Shown here piece after piece: positions 44,411 to 56,264 of a stretch of DNA of 64,000 nucleotides. The notes under the pieces were generated by a model, which ran no database searches, was not told the origin of the DNA, and worked only from the letters and a program-made list of their open reading frames with translations. Location of the stretch: NCBI GenBank assembly GCA_025738555.1, contig JAOVFP010000014.1, positions 1,674,001 through 1,738,000 on the forward strand, given 5' to 3'. Numbering within the stretch: position 1 is the first letter of the stretch; each line of letters opens with the position of its first letter. This stretch comes from Cyathus striatus (lineage: Eukaryota; Basidiomycota; Agaricomycetes; Agaricales; Nidulariaceae). The translations under genes were made by a program, and so were the position numbers.

Positions 44411-47400
44411 GCTCTACATACATAATGAGCAATTGAATGGTAACGTAGCAGAGTAAGAATGTACCTCAACGTCCTCCTTGGCCGTAGGAAGGTCGAAACC
44501 CTTGTAAAATTTGACCAGGTTTGGTAGGGAGTGCTAAGCGGTGATGATACTACATGTGGAGTACGGTGAGTATTAGGGAAAAGATTAAGATCGAAGGGAA
44601 CAACATACGCACTCATTGACCGAGTCCCTAATCCCTCTCCTTGTCTCTTGAAGTGCTACACTACTAGCTAGCTCGTTCTCATTTGCGTTCTTCCTTAAGG
44701 GGGATTGAACTAACGGGGAGAGTGATTAGTATTGTTGTATACGTGTTTTGGTAGAACAGGGACGAAGGGAAACAGGACGAACGAAGGATTTTTTCGAATC
44801 GTCAAAGTGATCAAACTTGTACCCTGAGAAGACCAGCTACGAGGGGCAGTCTCGTCACTAGGGAGGGGTACGGATCCAGCAGCGACATGGAATTACCCCA
44901 TATCTCATCGAAATTTCCAACAGTACGAGAACCATAAACGTGAAAGGAACTCACAAAGTCCAATACTTTTTCTTTTTGAAGATAAACTTCTTCCGTAGAG
45001 TTGTTTCCCCCTTCAACTTTATCTTGCGGTTTATTTGAAGACAGGCAGACTATTGTCGATTTGTCGATCAAATGACTTTATGCGTCGAAGGAGAAACTGA
45101 AGAAATAGATTCGAAGAATTGGTAGGTACCGTACGACACAGTACGTGGCGGAAGTCGCAGTGGGCAAGAAGCAACTCAGAGTCGGAGGCGAAAGCCGAAA
45201 CATGTGTAAACGTGACGCACGACAGTTTACCACTATTTACCAACGGCCTTAGCCCAGGCTATCGGGTTTCGGCAGTATCGGCACATATCAAGCGCCCACG
45301 CGCTTAAAGTCACTGCTCCAATCTTCCCGCTTCAAGCCTTCGACTGACGTGAACGCCCTTCTTGGCGCTCTTTCTATTCTGTGTATTATCTCCTACACTG
45401 CTTAGGATCTCTAGCTCCATTTCCGGAATATCCCAGTTTGGTGTTCAATTTACTCTGTCGGAGGTCCGAGGTGTGTACATACTAAGTAGATGTGAACCTT
45501 GAATATATTCAATACAGAAAAGAGCTGAGAATCGTTATATAGTGTATTTTCAACAAGGATAAATTATGTTCCATTAATAAATGTGTTCCTATTGTAGAGC
45601 AGGCGTTCTGCCTGCATGGTGGAATCGACATGTTAGCGAGTTCTGCAGACGCGTCAGAGTCACGTGATCTACAACGTAATTGAAGCTCGAACGCGTACAC
45701 GTCGCCAGCCCCCCTTCACCTCCGTCTGCACAATGCCCCCCGACGCTCTCGAAATTGGACCGGACTCTCCCCAACGCTGGACGAGATACCACGCTAACTG
45801 GCAACACAAGCGTTCGGATATGGACATGCGAAGCCAGAGACAGTGGAACTCGCTCACAAACTGAAGATTTCAACATCAGGATCTCAACATCCAATCCTTT
45901 TCTACTCACCATCGCTACATTTTCCACTTCTACTCATATCACATTTACTTCTCTTCACATTCTTTATACAAAACCCTCTCGCTATCTCCTTGAAACATCT
46001 TGGCTTCAAGAAATTTTCATTCACTCTTTTAGGTATATTTTATCTGCTCTTTTTCTATATAAACAGTGTATCTAGGTCTCTAGTAATTCAGTGAATTTCC
46101 CCCCATCTCTCTCTCTCTCTTTCAGTGCCTCTCATCTCATGTTTCTTCATCATCTCGCTCGTTCTCGACTCTCCTTTCGAAATTTTATTCACTCAAAACA
46201 CCCCAGAACTTCGTTTTGAAGTTCTGCCTCTCGTTATGTCGTCACCCCCCCTATTTACGTCGTTGACACCCCCTTTCTCAACCTTAGAACCTTAACGTTG
46301 GATGGACATGCCAATGGCTCGCATTCCTTTGACTGGGAACCTTCAACCCACAATTTCCCTCTTCACCTATCAAGCTGCTTTGCGATACCTGACAGTCCTG
46401 TGGCAGGAACTGTTGTTATCATGGAGAAGGGGACTCAAGAACCTGGATCAAAATGGTGCGAAGTCTGATCAGAAGAAGAGTTAGTGGAGTTTGGTGTGTA
46501 ACTTCTTGATCACTCCGATGCTAGCCCCTAGGAAGTGTCTGAGCAGCTGCAATCGATGTAAGTATTACCGGAGATACTACTCCGAGTCTCGAAATTGACA
46601 CACCATCCTTTCCAACATTAATATGATGTTTAAACTTGAGGACATTTTTTACCAGCGATCTTTGGAGCTTCAGAACTTTCCTTTATAGTGTACAAATATC
46701 GCAATATTTGATATTGCTTCAATCCTGCAATACTACTCCACTTATTCCCTTTCTGACAAGGTAGCCGATTTTCCCTACCTGCTTCCATTCGATCTTACTG
46801 AATTCGTACAGTGGCAGTTATGCGCTGGTTGATCTTCGTCATGATTCCGAATAAGTCTTCGTACCTGACAACTCTTAAAGGTATTTCTTTACTTGAAAGA
46901 TGACCTATACCAGCTGAGACGAAGTTACAAGAGAGACCTTGAATGGCGGTGCTGTGTTTGTTTTGGAACGATGTAGGGTGATTCAGCGAATGTCATATTT
47001 CCTAGAGGAACGCACGGACTGGAAATATTGTGAGAGGTGATGCAGTGCGTATTTTTGATGCATTACGATCATTTAATTCCTCGCACTCATCTTCTTATAA
47101 ACAGCGCATCACAGTAAGTACATTACTTGATGTATTTTATGTGGTACTAAAAATGCTTCACTGAGGAAGTACGATGCTTCGATGACGTGAAGTTAAACAC
47201 AACCATCTTTTACAAACGCTTCTCGTTAACTTTGGAGCAATTTAAAGTGGGTATTCTCCCAGCCCGTTTTTCAACCGTGGAATGGATGCACATATAATAT
47301 TCATCAAGGAATGGAAGAACTCCATCGCCCCGGAATTTCATTGTGATGAAGTTCCTGATACAATATATAAAGCTCATCACTTCAGGCTCTCTAGATTCTC

Positions 47401-47418
47401 AGCTCCCCGTCGAACAGC
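44411..47418. other. 3 kb without a supportable gene
   Basis: Short frames overlap on both strands (for example 45589-46094), with no motif and no exon-consistent joins. Pyrimidine-rich 45880-46260 with a (CT)n run at about 46108-46124, and an inverted repeat AGAACTT/AAGTTCT at about 46207-46227. The last 100 bp form the promoter/5' UTR of the secreted protein gene. Confidence 0.45.
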
Positions 47419-48595
47419 ATGCTCAGTCTTCTAGTTACTCTTAATATCTTGGCAGCCGCTAGTGAGACATTTATGCACTTCACATTATTTGTAACACTCT
47501 GCTCACAATTCACGATAGCAACCAGTATCTGTAGCCCTGCCAAGGCTTCTCCGCAAGGCGATTCAAGCATCACCGACATAAACCAGATCTTTTCTGTCGC
47601 TGCGGTCGTAGACCAGAAATCAGGATCCAAGGCTACGGATCCTCCTGGACTGCCTGCGCCAAATCCATTCTTGACTGCACTCGACGGGCATCTCCTCTCA
47701 CAAGACAGTCCTGAGAGCCACCTCCCAAGCGTAGTTCTTTCGTCTACCCGACAGGCTGCTCGGAGAGCCTATACACAGATGTTCGATGGTAACGGGACAG
47801 GTATAGACGCTGCTGTGATTGGGACCGCTTATCTTACATACACCGTCGTTCCGAACTCGACGTATAATGTCGAAGCATGTCTCGATTTCTGTGACAGTGT
47901 TCCAGGCTGCAGTATGTTCTATATCATTTTGACGTCCGAAATATTTAACGTTTGCCACCGTAGAGTTCGTCAATATCTACTACGAGTTTAACAACTACCT
48001 TCTCGACTACGTTTTCAAAGAGAAATCTAATTTGAAATGCGCCGCATTTGCAGATTACCATACCGCCCATGAAAAGACGAACTATGGCGGACAACCTCTT
48101 GAATCACATGATAATCTCACTTACATTGAACACAGCTCTGGGTATGCTGTGAACTCTACTGTACAACCTATTACCCCCGCTCGATATAGTCAGCAGTTTG
48201 GCCCTGTCAATGAGGCTAATATTGCAGGAGGCGTACGTGGGATTTCACAATCATTCTTGTTTTACTAATAGTTAATTTTCTCTGCTAGTACATGGGCTTT
48301 GCCTTCATTGATCGGTACGATGTCAATGCATGCGCTCAGCTGTGCAACCTACGAGAAAATGATGCCGTCGGTGGACGTTGCAAGTTTTTCAATATCTGGC
48401 GTGCAGAGGTAAATAAAGCAACCACCACCTACACTTGCAGCATGGTAAATTCTTATTTGCCTGTTACAACGTACTACATCTAATAATTTATGGTAGTATT
48501 ATCTCGAAACGGATGCGTCCACCGCCACTTACGCTGGTCAAGGTAATCTTGACGTAAAGGACTCGCGTGGTTATACTCTATCAGATGCTCAGTGA
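47419..48595 (+). CDS. Secreted Cys-rich protein, 'fruit-body specific' type
   Basis: Five exons, 319 aa: 47419-47461, 47519-47911, 47964-48232, 48289-48444, 48497-48595. Residues 1-14 (MLSLLVTLNILAAA) form a signal peptide core, so the mature protein is extracellular. The body has paired Cys motifs (ACLDFCDSVPGC, LKCAAFADYH, ACAQLCNLRE, GRCKFFNIW) and Tyr-rich stretches (FVNIYYEFNNYLLDYVF). This layout resembles mushroom proteins often labelled 'fruit-body specific gene D'; that name is from memory. The first intron (47462-47518) directly after the signal core is needed to avoid a long second hydrophobic run. Function unknown: cell wall or matrix is plausible. No clustering partner next to it. 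Confidence 0.72.
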
Positions 48596-48950
48596 GTAGT
48601 GGGCTATGGGAACAACCAAGTAGATCCATATTTCTTTTCGTCTGATTTACGAACAATATTTTAAGTGTACCTTCTATTCTACCCAAAATAAAAAATTATA
48701 GGAGGACTATTGATCGTTTCATTTATATTCGAAAAAAGATGTATTTGATGTCATTTGTTAGTTATATTATATAGCTGTCATACAGGTTTCTCGTATCCAC
48801 TGAACTAAGTAAGTATATAAGCAGTCATGTTGACTCCATCTAACTGCGAAATGAGCTGAGTCTGTTACTAGTAATAATAAAGTGAGTCGTAAGATATCGC
48901 AAATATCTAAAGATGTTGTTATAAGAATAATCGTGTCAGCCTGAATAGCT
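48596..48950. other. Intergenic gap between convergent genes
   Basis: 355 bp, A+T-rich, between the 3' ends of the secreted protein gene (+) and the kinase gene (-). No other feature seen. Confidence 0.5.
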
Positions 48951-50268
48951 TCAAACCCTGGATGAAGCTTGGTTGATCTTGTTTAGGGGGTCCCGGTTTT
49001 TGTCGCGGACTGGGATAAGCGACATGTAGTGTTGTTTTAGTCTCGGACTTAGGCCACTCATGTCATACAGAGTTAGGTCAGCATACGTAGTCATTATTCG
49101 TATACGGGAGATGGGTGGTCTGCTCCGAGAGATGGGGCTAAGAATATGGTGTAGAGCGATGGCAATATCGTGAGATAGTGGGAGGATGCGACTGAAGTAT
49201 ACGCTGTCCCGGTCACGGTGAGATATGTACTGGTTATACCCTATATCTGTCACAACAGCACTGTGCCACGGGCGATGGCATGTTATTATCTCGATTAAGA
49301 TGATGCCTAGTGCCCACACATCGGTTGCAGCGCTGTTCCATAGTCCGATGACACCTGCATCTAATGCGTCTATTTAAGACAGCAAAAATATTAAAAATAT
49401 AGAATATAAAATGTGAAAGATACATACCCGGAGACGCGTAGCTATATGTTCCGCAGGTACCCTGACTTATGCGTCGGTCAGTGGCAACGCCAAGGTCTAT
49501 GATTTTGACCGTCCAATCATATGCCACAAGTATATTCTCCAGTTTTAAATCTCTGTGAAAAATGGTGTTCGAATGAAGGTACTGGACCCCATCAAGTATC
49601 TGACCATATACATGTTTAACGAGAGCATTGTTTTTAAAAAAATCATGTGAAAAGTAGACGGAGGTGAATAAGGTTTTCCCGCTACACAGGTCCATGACGA
49701 GGTAGGTATGCAGCTCATCTTCTTCGTAGCTCCTAAATGCTATCAGATTATGATGCTCTGACGCCTTCTTGAGATACTCTATCTCTCTTTGGATAAGAGT
49801 ATAATAAAACGTGTTAACTGGTTTTTCCTGAATTTTTACAGCACAAAATTCGGTGAACCCAGAATATTCAATTTTTTCCCCAGTTGTTGCATGATTGGTA
49901 GTGCGAAAGTCTTCTCTTGAAAAACTAAGTAGTTCGTTACGAATTGACTGATTTCTGTCAATAGCACGAAATGTAGTGCCGTAGGTTCCCTCTCCTAAAA
50001 CATTCAATAGTTCATAATGTCGAGAGAGAATTGCCTTCCCCGACATATTTCGTATTTGCTGACGTATCTGAGGTGTAGTGTGGAAGGGATTTCTCACATG
50101 AATGTCATCCTTCGGTGGCGAGATAGGTGATTTCCTTTTAACACGAAGTTTAAAAAAGCCCATAGAAAGACGGGGATAATTGATAACGGAGGAAGTGTCA
50201 AGCGAATAGCATACGAACGAACTAACATTTCGGTAATTTATACCTTCAATTGTCATTAATTCAATCAT
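48951..50268 (-). CDS. Serine/threonine protein kinase with DLG metal-binding motif
   Basis: Two exons, 50268-49428 and 49369-48951, 419 aa. Single kinase domain, in order: Gly-rich loop GEGTYG (92-97), Lys145 in CAVKIQ, Glu162 in the QREIEYLKK helix, catalytic loop FHRDLKLENIL (Asp240, Asn245), metal-binding Asp258 in KIIDLGVAT (DLG instead of DFG), activation segment GTCGTYSYASP, and DVWALGIILIEIITC. An unusual insert of about 40 residues separates the Gly loop from the Lys. All catalytic residues are present, so it is probably active; the layout recalls fungal Ran1-type kinases, not firmly. The start is uncertain: Met36 (50163, MGFFKLRVKRK) or Met75 are alternatives with the same domain. 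No partner gene recognised nearby. Confidence 0.8.
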
Positions 50269-53200
50269 GATTCATTGAATGTAAATATTACGAATGACGC
50301 AATCGAGACCACACTAATTTTAATTATTTAATTAGTGCCGGACCAAAGAAAAGCGAGATCGGTAAGTAACATAAGTATAGTACTATCATGTAACAAGAGT
50401 TTGAAAACTTAATAGATCTTCACTTTGTCTGGTTATGCTATTACCGTGAAACTTTAAGCCTTATGCTGCCCCTCGATAATCTCAGTGCTACGTTCTCCTC
50501 CTTTGATCGATAGCCAAAGACGACCTGACACTCCAAAACGCTTCCACCATACATTTATTCTCCACGTCATCAATCATAGTGTCCTCTTGTCCGTAAGAAC
50601 ATGGGTATCGTGCTTAACAGTTCACGTCCCCACCCTCAAGTTCTACCCACTGAGACGGAATCCACGTATACACGGTGCAGGCATCCTGACTATCTATCCT
50701 ACCCCTCTATGAAGTTGAGTTTAGGAAGAGGTGGTCGTTGAGCATGTTGACGACAGGTGAGGCAAGGCTGAGGAACTGAGCACAGTACAGCGCGAAGAAA
50801 ATGATGGGGTAGAGACAACTTCAAGTTGTGACGAAGGTAAAGTCTGGTCACAATTTAAAGTGTGGTTGGGTATAGACGTGCAATCGGAACACCTGGTGGT
50901 TTGTGATAATTGATTGTTGGCGAGTCACCGAGGATAACGGGAGGGCGTTAACGATGACGAGATAGCGGAGATGCGAGGGTAGCCGGTAAAGGGATAGCTG
51001 CTGGCGGCAGGATATCATGTTCGCGTTAACCTCCACATCTTCGTCCACCTCGTCCTCCGTGTCTTCCTTATCCCTGATGACCTCCTCAGCCCAGATGACT
51101 TCCTCCGCTCTCTTGTTTTCTTTTGCCCTCACATCCTCATCGAAATTCCCCATTGTAGGATAGATGCAACGTGATTCTGGCGTGGGTTGCATGACACCTT
51201 CGCATAGCACAGCGAATGCAAACAAGGCACCAGTGAGCGTGCAGTAGCCGAGGTAGTGGAGAATAGCTGCTAGTAGTTACAAGGGTTGCAGCAGCAGTGG
51301 CATCGAATTGGGGTCTTGAAAAGTAGCGAGGGAGAAGGTAGAGGGACCTGGGCAGTGGGAACGATCGTGAGGTAACGTGAACGCTCGAATGATAACACTA
51401 CGTATACTTTCAACCATCGTAGCACTACCAAGTACGCTATTAAGATACGACAGGGCATTCGAAGTTCATGGCGTGAGCAGACAGATGACCATCGTGATAC
51501 GTATACAACACGTAGTGTACGCTTGGTTAAAGAAGGTAGGGCTAGTGTTATGATAGCCAACCTTGCTGTGGCTAGAACTCTAGGAAATTAGGCCAACGTA
51601 CATACTGCTGAAGAGAACTGCTTACCATTCGCCTGACGTATACTTGGTAACCTTTCCTAGGCATGAATTCTATGACTGAATCCCTCGTCTATTGGTGAGA
51701 TGACTTGACGAATGTGTTACTTCGATGGAGAATGATAGTAGGATCGTCGGCTGGGGAACGGATTTCCGTGAAGATGAAAGACTGATGTTGCCGTTGACAA
51801 GGAATATGGATGGTGGTAGTCAAGAAGGCGGAAGCGTGCGCAATGCACAGACGTCGAGCATGAGGAACCGAATTAGAGGTATCAGGATGCTAGAGCGGTC
51901 CCCCACATCCTCATCGTGCAGCACAGTTCGCAACAGAAACGTATCTTCTCTCTGTGTGTACCACCCCTCCTCCATCCTCTCTTGCACTCTTGGAGCGATG
52001 CAAATATGGTGTTCGATGTTGTCAGCAGCGATCCACATGTAGCGGTTTGATGACTGGCGAGAGTCGAGACGCTAGTGGGTAACAACGGGAAGTATGATGG
52101 GAGGTGCAAATGAGCAATGCCTGCCGGGGATAATTCCCACACACGAATTCGATCTTCACGACGTCTTCACTGTCAACCCCCATGTCCTCCAGGCTCCTAC
52201 AGCTCAGTCCCTTGTAGAACCCGTATCTTCTTCATCCTATGCCACATCCCCCCCATCATTGACAGGCTATCCATCCTACGCAATCTCCTGGAATCTCTCT
52301 GGCAACGACGCGTGCTGTAGGTCCAGCGTGCGGTGGGAGAAACCTTCGAGTGTGTAGCAACAGTCGACGATAGGTCAGCTGGAAGTGATTGTGAAAGAAC
52401 GCGAGACGGCGGATGGACGACAGCAGTATGCGAAAGAGTCGACGTGTCGCTCCCTGGAACATCAATGCATCACGTGTTTGTCGGTATCCGGATAACATAT
52501 AAGATTACCTGTTTTCTGGTGTCCCTAATTACGCACTGTAGAGCGAGCGTAGAGTAGGCTTAGCAGTAGGGCGTGGTGGAGGCAAGAGGTAGTAAAGTAG
52601 CATTAAAACTTCCGACCGTATACACGAGGGGGCGACAATGGTGACCGTGACAGCGCAAAACGCGATGGACACCACAGCTATCGACAACGATGTATCTAAC
52701 TCAATGGACTCATAGCGATAGTCCACCCTTACTTATCCCATTTAAAATAATAAAATAAAATTAACATGCCCCATAGCAACAGTGAACCACAATGGCATCA
52801 TTGTTAAGTACAGGTTCTGCACGGACCATACAGTTTCCATTCTAATACTAGTATTAAAATGGGACTGCGTAATTCGTGCAAAGGTATTTCTCGCCATGTC
52901 TTCCCTTGCATCACTCAGTAGATTACAAGCATAGGTGAAAGAGCCTATGTAATGTAGTAGTTAAGTTGATCATTGCAAACCATAGTACAATAAAGCTGCT
53001 AACCTGAACTTGGGCAAGAATCTGGTACGTAATTGATGAATGTGTACCGGCAATCAACCCTTCTGAACTCGCTCCCTACGAACGACGAATCAATGGGGGT
53101 CGACGGCTCGAGGTTGTCCTGAGACGCCATAAGTAACTTTGCATGGGCAGATGATATACCAGTGGGTAATCGTAACGATCGCCAGATGACAAGGAACGAT

Positions 53201-54978
53201 AGCAGCTTGTGAACGATACCTGCTAGGGATAGGCCCCCACCCTTCACGACGTCTTCATAAACACATCCTCCTGCACCTCAGTACCATGGCTCTTTTGGAA
53301 CGATGTAAAGATTACGTTCGATGTTTCCAGGCGATATGTCTAGATAGCAGTTTGAGGTATAAGTCCCCACGCACGCCCCAACCCTCACGATATCTTCATC
53401 AACCCCCCATCTCCTGCAATTCTATAGAAATCCGCATCTTCTTTATCTTTTAATACATCGCCACCCATTGCACTCGATCTCCTGGAACATATCTGGCATC
53501 AACGCGGGGTTTGGATTAAGCGCGAGGCGGGACAAGTCATCAGGATAACAGTCGACAAGTGATAGGTCAGCGGGAAGTGAAAAGGAAAATCGTAGACGAA
53601 GGACTCGGAGGTATGACGTCAGCCTGCGAAGGACTTCAACCGTTCGGCCAGTAGCACCGTTCTTCATGCAAGCTACTTCATTGTTCCCAGCTACATCACC
53701 CATCGCTCATAACACCGACCTTGAACCATCCCTAGATGTTCCAGCGGTCAATCGTCATCGAGGACTTCGAAGAGCGTTATGAAGGCAGACAAAGAGAATT
53801 CAGGATTATGAAGCTGAGGTTCAGAAACAGCAAATAAAGTGAGAATAGAAGTCCCGCTGGGGTTAGTGGAAGATCCGGGGTTAAGGCACCTGCTTGAACG
53901 ATAAAGTATGCACATACTCTATATATAGTTCGTTAGAAACGAGAGTGAGTGACATGTATTTCATATGGATAAATATAAGTAGTTACGTTGGCGACGTGGC
54001 ATGTTCAATTTATCGTAGGTGACACTACTTAACTGCAGTACTTTGAGCGGGACTTGTGAGTTTAATAATATATGATATTTTTACATTATCGACGATGAGT
54101 GGAGAACGGTACTAAGTAAAGTTGGTAAGTAGAATGTGTGACAGTGCAGAGAGCAAGTAGAGTGTCGAGACGAACAGTGATGGGCGTGAGAAATATGTCG
54201 ATAGTGAAACCAAAACGGAAGTACGTAACGCATAACGAACGCCGGGCGCTTATATCACACCGATGCCGCCCATCAATGCATCACCATGGGATAAGCTGAG
54301 TTCTCACATTTATTTTCGTTTGAATTGATCATAGTCCAATAACCACGTCCGTTTCCTATCGAAATTCTTTGACCACCACCATTGCAAGCTCATCAAGCAC
54401 GCTTACTCCATCGTTTGCTCACTGCGCGCCGAACTTGATCACCAGAAATGTAAAGAACTCATTTAAGTTAGCTGGCCTTTAGGAAGCTCTAGGTTCTGTT
54501 GGGCCGGTGCCAGATAAGTACTTAGTAGCTGGCCCTCTGCCTTAGTAGATGTATGTCAATAGTATTGTTGATGTCATAGCAACTTAGAACTGTCACTTAG
54601 ATGGGCGATATGCGAAGTCTTCTGGTATTGTGATCTTTGATTCTGGACCGATGGGGCAGTTCTGTTTTCTTAATATTTCAATAGGCCGTAAGGTCACAAG
54701 GCTAGTTTCCATGTTATCTTGCGATGCTTCAAGCTATTCTGGACAATCGTTCTTTGATCTGCACAATGAATGATGATCGCTGGCATAGGAATCATGTATG
54801 TCAATCAATTAAGTTCACAATCGCTGATTCGCAGGTACATGGGTTGACAACCACACCAATACATCTGATATAAATATGCAGTCTGATGTGCACTTTCTAA
54901 CTATCGAAATCCCATATAATACGAGGCACAACCTCATCAAATTTACAAATTCCTGTATCCTGTATAGCCCCAGCTAGT
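50269..54978. other. 4.7 kb of degenerate repeats, no supportable gene
   Basis: A copy of the CTATCATGTAACAA MITE tip stands alone at 50383 with TA before it. From about 50480 to 53760 weakly conserved blocks recur, such as CAGTCGACGATAGGTCAGC (about 52366) and CAGTCGACAAGTGATAGGTC (about 53548), both followed by GGAAGTGA. Open frames on both strands come from this G+C-rich repeat sequence. 53800-54978 is unique-looking and A+T-richer, and ends as the promoter of the membrane protein gene. Confidence 0.45.
52853..53075. repeat. Segmental repeat, copy X of 61798-62625
   Basis: Shares GTATTAAAATGGGACTGCGT, then CATCACTC..TA.ATTACAAGCAT and then GTACAATAAAGCT with 61798-61930 and 62541-62625. 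Copy X has no insertion between the last two blocks, whereas the other copy carries a 603 bp MITE there. Confidence 0.65.
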
Positions 54979-56264
54979 ATGGGCCAAATCTTGATCGAAC
55001 AAAAAAACCTTCTTGCTGCATATTTCGAGGTAAGCTCAATCCGTAATCAATGAAATTCATAGGAATTAATCATTTGATATAAGGGACTGGCATATGGTTA
55101 GTAAGTTTTCTGTATTGGTTGTAGTGCAAGATTCTGCCAAAGTTTACATTAAAATACTAACACGTGACGCAGGCATCTTTCTATGCTTATTTGTTGTGAC
55201 ACTTTACTTGTACCTTAAACCCACTTACAACAAGAGAGGGCGTAACAGTCATACATCGGTGAGTACATATTTATGTCAGACTGCAAGTGATTTAATGATG
55301 AATTCTTTTTCCAAGGTCATGATAGGCATTTCCGCTATTATGTTCTTCGTCGCCACATCTCACCTCGCTATTGATTTCTACGTCCTTTTTGAAGGCTACC
55401 CTGATTCTGAGTCCGTCACGACTTGGCATCATATCCTAAAATACATTCTTGTTGGAGCCCAACAAACTCTAGGTAGTGCGACAGCGGTGAGGTTCTTGAT
55501 TGCATATCCCCGTAGTAAATGTTTAAAGAAACTATTAGATATATCGCACATGGGTATTATGGAGCTACGACTGGAAGGTCGTTGTTTTCCCAATTATATT
55601 ATTAATAATGAACATAAGTACGTTACTCTCACAAGTTATCGAATCCCCAGCAACATCACGCTTACAATTGTTACTAGTCATTGGCGTCCTCGCTTGTGCC
55701 ACAAATTTAAGCGCTGTTGCGTTTAACAGTTTGACCATAACATACTACTCAGTTACATTTGTTTTGAGTGTTATGACCGTTGGACTTATGAGCTACCGGA
55801 TTTGGATTGCACACCAAGATACGACCTATTACCATGTTGGCAAACCACGACTACTCTCCATTATGTGGATTTTGATAGAGTCTGCTGCATTTCAAATAAT
55901 AACGGAATTTATCATTTTGGTTTTATCCTGCATATATGACAACCCTGAAATCATCGTGCTTGAATGGGTTCCTCCTATATTGGTTAGTCATCACTTCACG
56001 ATATCGGTGCATTTTAGACACTCACTGGTTTGGATATATCGTATACTATAGGGTATCACATTCACCTCGATCACTGTCCGCATAAAACTCCAGTCGCTCA
56101 ATGAGGCAGGAGTGCATACCCGGAATGAAAAGGACCCAGTTGGGGGAGGGCATCTTCGTCGCTTTAAAATAGACATTGTCAACGAAGTTGAGGGTGACTT
56201 AGAAAGTTCGAAAAGGAGATATGAAAGTTTTGATAATAGGTCCTCGGAAATAGTATCTCAATAA
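54979..56264 (+). CDS. Multipass membrane protein of an Agaricomycete family, paralogue 1
   Basis: Seven exons, 305 aa: 54979-55029, 55084-55096 (13 nt), 55173-55258, 55316-55486, 55539-55617, 55678-55982, 56052-56264. Six to seven hydrophobic helices are visible: GIFLCLFVVTLYLYL, IGISAIMFFVATSHLAIDFY, KYILVGAQQTLGSATA, VVVFPIILLIMNI, VLACATNLSAVAFN, SVTFVLSVMTVGLMSYRIW and a last one near LIESAAFQIITEFIILVLSC. The cytosolic C-terminal tail is charged (GITFTSITVRIKLQSLNE). I know this pattern from many uncharacterised mushroom membrane proteins; no transport or receptor motif is evident. Exon order, phases and most exon lengths are the same as in the gene at 60343, confirming the model. Function unknown. 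Confidence 0.72.

Noticed and set aside
46302..46484. 60-codon frame thought to be a retrotransposon Gag piece
   Set aside because: Too short, no zinc knuckle, no LTRs seen around it.
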